From assembly GCA_964618075.1 (NCBI GenBank), contig CAZTZO010000003.1, positions 1 to 64,000 of the forward strand: a DNA stretch of 64,000 nucleotides, written 5' to 3'. Shown here in pieces: positions 62,293 to 64,000 of the stretch. The position numbers and the translations under genes were made by a program. Source of the DNA: CAYTMY01 sp964618075. Its GTDB lineage: Bacteria > Bacillota > Clostridia > Eubacteriales > Anaerofustaceae. Under the pieces are notes generated by a model that saw nothing but the letters and a program-made list of their open reading frames with translations, did no database searches and was not told the origin of the DNA. How positions within the stretch are numbered: the first letter of the stretch is position 1; each line of letters opens with the position of its first letter.

Positions 62293-64000
62293 TCATTTGC
62301 CTAAAACCTTTCCGAATTGAGTGTCGTATAGCTCCTTGTATATGCCGCCTTCCTTAAGAAGCTCCTCATGAGTACCTCTTTGCACGACACTACCATCGCT
62401 TACAACTAATATGGAATCAGCGGCAAGGACGGTGGATAGCCTGTGCGCTATGATTATGCCCGTGCGATTTCTCATTACCGTATCAAGAGCCGTTTGTATG
62501 GCATTTTCTGTTATTGAATCGAGTGAGGAGGTCGCTTCATCGAGTATTACTATTTTCGGGTCTTTTAGTATGACTCTCGCAATCGACATTCTTTGTTTTT
62601 CTCCACCTGAAAGCTTTAAACCGCGGTTGCCCACAACGGTATCGTAGCCTAAGGGCTGAGACATTATAAAGTCATGTATACTTGCTGTTTTACATGCCTG
62701 TTCAAGCTCCTGATAAGTGGCGTCTTCCTTGGCTAAAAGCAAATTTTCACGTATGGTTGAGTTGAATAAATATGTATCCTGAGTTACTAAACCGATGTTG
62801 TCACGCAAATAAGAAAGCTTTATATCCTTTAGGTTGACTCCTGCTATATTTACGCTGCCCTTATTTGTATCATACAGACGTGCTATCAGATTCACTATGG
62901 TCGATTTTCCCGCGCCTGATGGCCCGACTATGGCATACATGCTTCCTCCCGGTATGTTAAAGCTGACATTTTTAAGTATCGGCTTATCCTTTGAATATGA
63001 GAAGGAAACATCCTCGAAGCTTACGCTCGGATTTGTCATGTCGGGGGAGAGTGGATTGGAGGTATCCGTTATATCGTTTTTCATATCAAGATACTCAAAT
63101 ATCCTGCTAAAAAGAGCCAGTGACCTTGTAAAATCGACCTGTAGGTTTAATAGGGTTTGTATAGGTCTGTACATCCTGTTGACAAGAGCGACCATAGCCG
63201 TTATCGTTCCTACCGTCAAATTGGGGTCGGATGCGGAAATAATGAAATATCCACCTGCAAAATATATTAAAAGCGGGCCTATCTGAGTAAACATTCCGAA
63301 GAGTACGTGAAGCCAGCTGCCGCTGCGTTCTTCCTTTAGGGTAATTTTTGTAACGTCCTCGTTGACTTGTCTGAAACGCTCGTATTCCTTTTGTTCTCTT
63401 GTGAAAAGCTTGACGAGAAGCGAGCCGCTTACGGAGAGAGTTTCGTTTATTATCTGGTTAAGCTCATCATGCTTAGCCTGACTTTCCGAAAGCAGGTTAA
63501 ATCGCTTGCGCCCGACGCGTCTTGTCGGAATGATAAGAAGCGGAACGACAAGAACTCCTACTATAGCCAATTTCCAGCTCATCATAAACAGCGCTGTTAA
63601 AGTTGTGATAACTGTAGCCAAATTGCTGATCGCGTTTGTCATGGTTCCGCTGATAACGCTGCTGACGCCGTCGATATCTGTATTCATACGAGTGATGATA
63701 TCACCCTGCTTTTCAGTTGTGAAAAAGGAGTGCGGCATATACTCAAGATGCTTATACATTTGATTTTTCATATCAAAGATAATGCGCTGCGATATCCATG
63801 TATTTATATATGTTTCGAGTACGCCTATTACCTGCGATAGCGCAAGGGTTATAAATGCATATATGACAAGCTTTATTAATAGAGCCATATCCTTGCCGAT
63901 CAAGGCTTCATCAATTATCCTTCCTGTGATTACGGAGGGCAGCAGCCCCAGAGCCGCAGAGATTATTATTGCCGCGATCACAAGACAAAGCTGAAGAATA
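62293..64000 (-). CDS. ABC exporter (fused membrane and ATPase domains), 5' end outside the window
   Basis: At least 568 residues; the frame runs on through 64000 with no stop (ILQLCLVIAA upstream of the GTG at 63981), so the start is beyond the edge. The membrane domain has about six helices. The ATPase has Walker A VGPSGAGKST, signature LSGGEKQR, Walker B VILDEATSSLD and the H-loop IIAHRLST. It is an MsbA/BmrA-like multidrug or lipid exporter that works as a dimer. A few N-terminal residues are missing, so only the end is certain. Confidence 0.9.
   Translation of the reverse strand, partial: ILQLCLVIAAIIISAALGLLPSVITGRIIDEALIGKDMALLIKLVIYAFITLALSQVIGVLETYINTWISQRIIFDMKNQMYKHLEYMPHSFFTTEKQGDIITRMNTDIDGVSSVISGTMTNAISNLATVITTLTALFMMSWKLAIVGVLVVPLLIIPTRRVGRKRFNLLSESQAKHDELNQIINETLSVSGSLLVKLFTREQKEYERFRQVNEDVTKITLKEERSGSWLHVLFGMFTQIGPLLIYFAGGYFIISASDPNLTVGTITAMVALVNRMYRPIQTLLNLQVDFTRSLALFSRIFEYLDMKNDITDTSNPLSPDMTNPSVSFEDVSFSYSKDKPILKNVSFNIPGGSMYAIVGPSGAGKSTIVNLIARLYDTNKGSVNIAGVNLKDIKLSYLRDNIGLVTQDTYLFNSTIRENLLLAKEDATYQELEQACKTASIHDFIMSQPLGYDTVVGNRGLKLSGGEKQRMSIARVILKDPKIVILDEATSSLDSITENAIQTALDTVMRNRTGIIIAHRLSTVLAADSILVVSDGSVVQRGTHEELLKEGGIYKELYDTQFGKVLGK

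Noticed and set aside
1..64000. CRISPR arrays, rRNA and tRNA genes
   Set aside because: I saw no regularly spaced repeats and no recognisable tRNA or rRNA sequence on either strand; a tRNAscan-SE run would settle tRNAs.

Overview
The window looks like chromosomal DNA of an anaerobic member of the Clostridia (Bacillota). This rests on moderate-to-low G+C, frequent GGAGG-type ribosome binding sites, TTG and GTG starts, gene orders known from Bacillota (mnmE-mnmG-noc, mfd followed by a PrsA-like foldase, tmk-holB-ricT) and a predicted K+-dependent membrane pyrophosphatase. I cannot name a genus. I see no rRNA, tRNA, CRISPR array or complete insertion sequence.

Layout. 1-4586 (+): a small membrane export protein, a 772-residue membrane-anchored disordered protein, a TtcA-type tRNA thiolase and a CwlD-like amidase. 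4598-13852 (-): housekeeping genes for tRNA modification (tmcAL, mnmG, mnmE), DNA repair (ogg), an ABC exporter, a Noc/ParB protein and a cytidylate-kinase-like protein. 13853-23716: a NimA-like flavoprotein, a PrsA-like foldase and mfd, an FMN-binding fusion protein, an acetyltransferase, an aldo/keto reductase, and a 76-residue membrane protein divergent from a TetR regulator. 23799-30234: an acetyltransferase, a PutP-like symporter, a GH13 glucosidase, a modular SH3 lipoprotein and an esterase.

30459-41730 is the accessory heart of the window. Three divergent uroporphyrinogen-decarboxylase (UroD)-fold proteins alternate with four GPH-type sugar/cation symporters, one TetR regulator and a 47-residue protein too short for ordinary gene calling. 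A fourth UroD paralogue lies at 51994-53244. The divergent promoter between the first UroD and the first symporter carries a repeated 9-bp motif placed directly after a -10 box, so uptake and UroD-fold enzyme expression are probably co-regulated. No corrinoid protein and no reductive activator lie nearby, and the HxC zinc motif of MtaA-type methyltransferases is missing. The chemistry is therefore unknown. This is my best candidate for an undescribed system.

41853-64000: ricT-holB-tmk; a short protein, a serine recombinase and a copper ATPase in apparent operon order; an ArdC-like protein with a degenerate metal motif; a membrane diguanylate cyclase; hppA-secG; clpB; a PlsC-like acyltransferase with a zinc ribbon; a GltS-like transporter; a PflX-like radical SAM protein; and an ABC exporter cut by the right edge.
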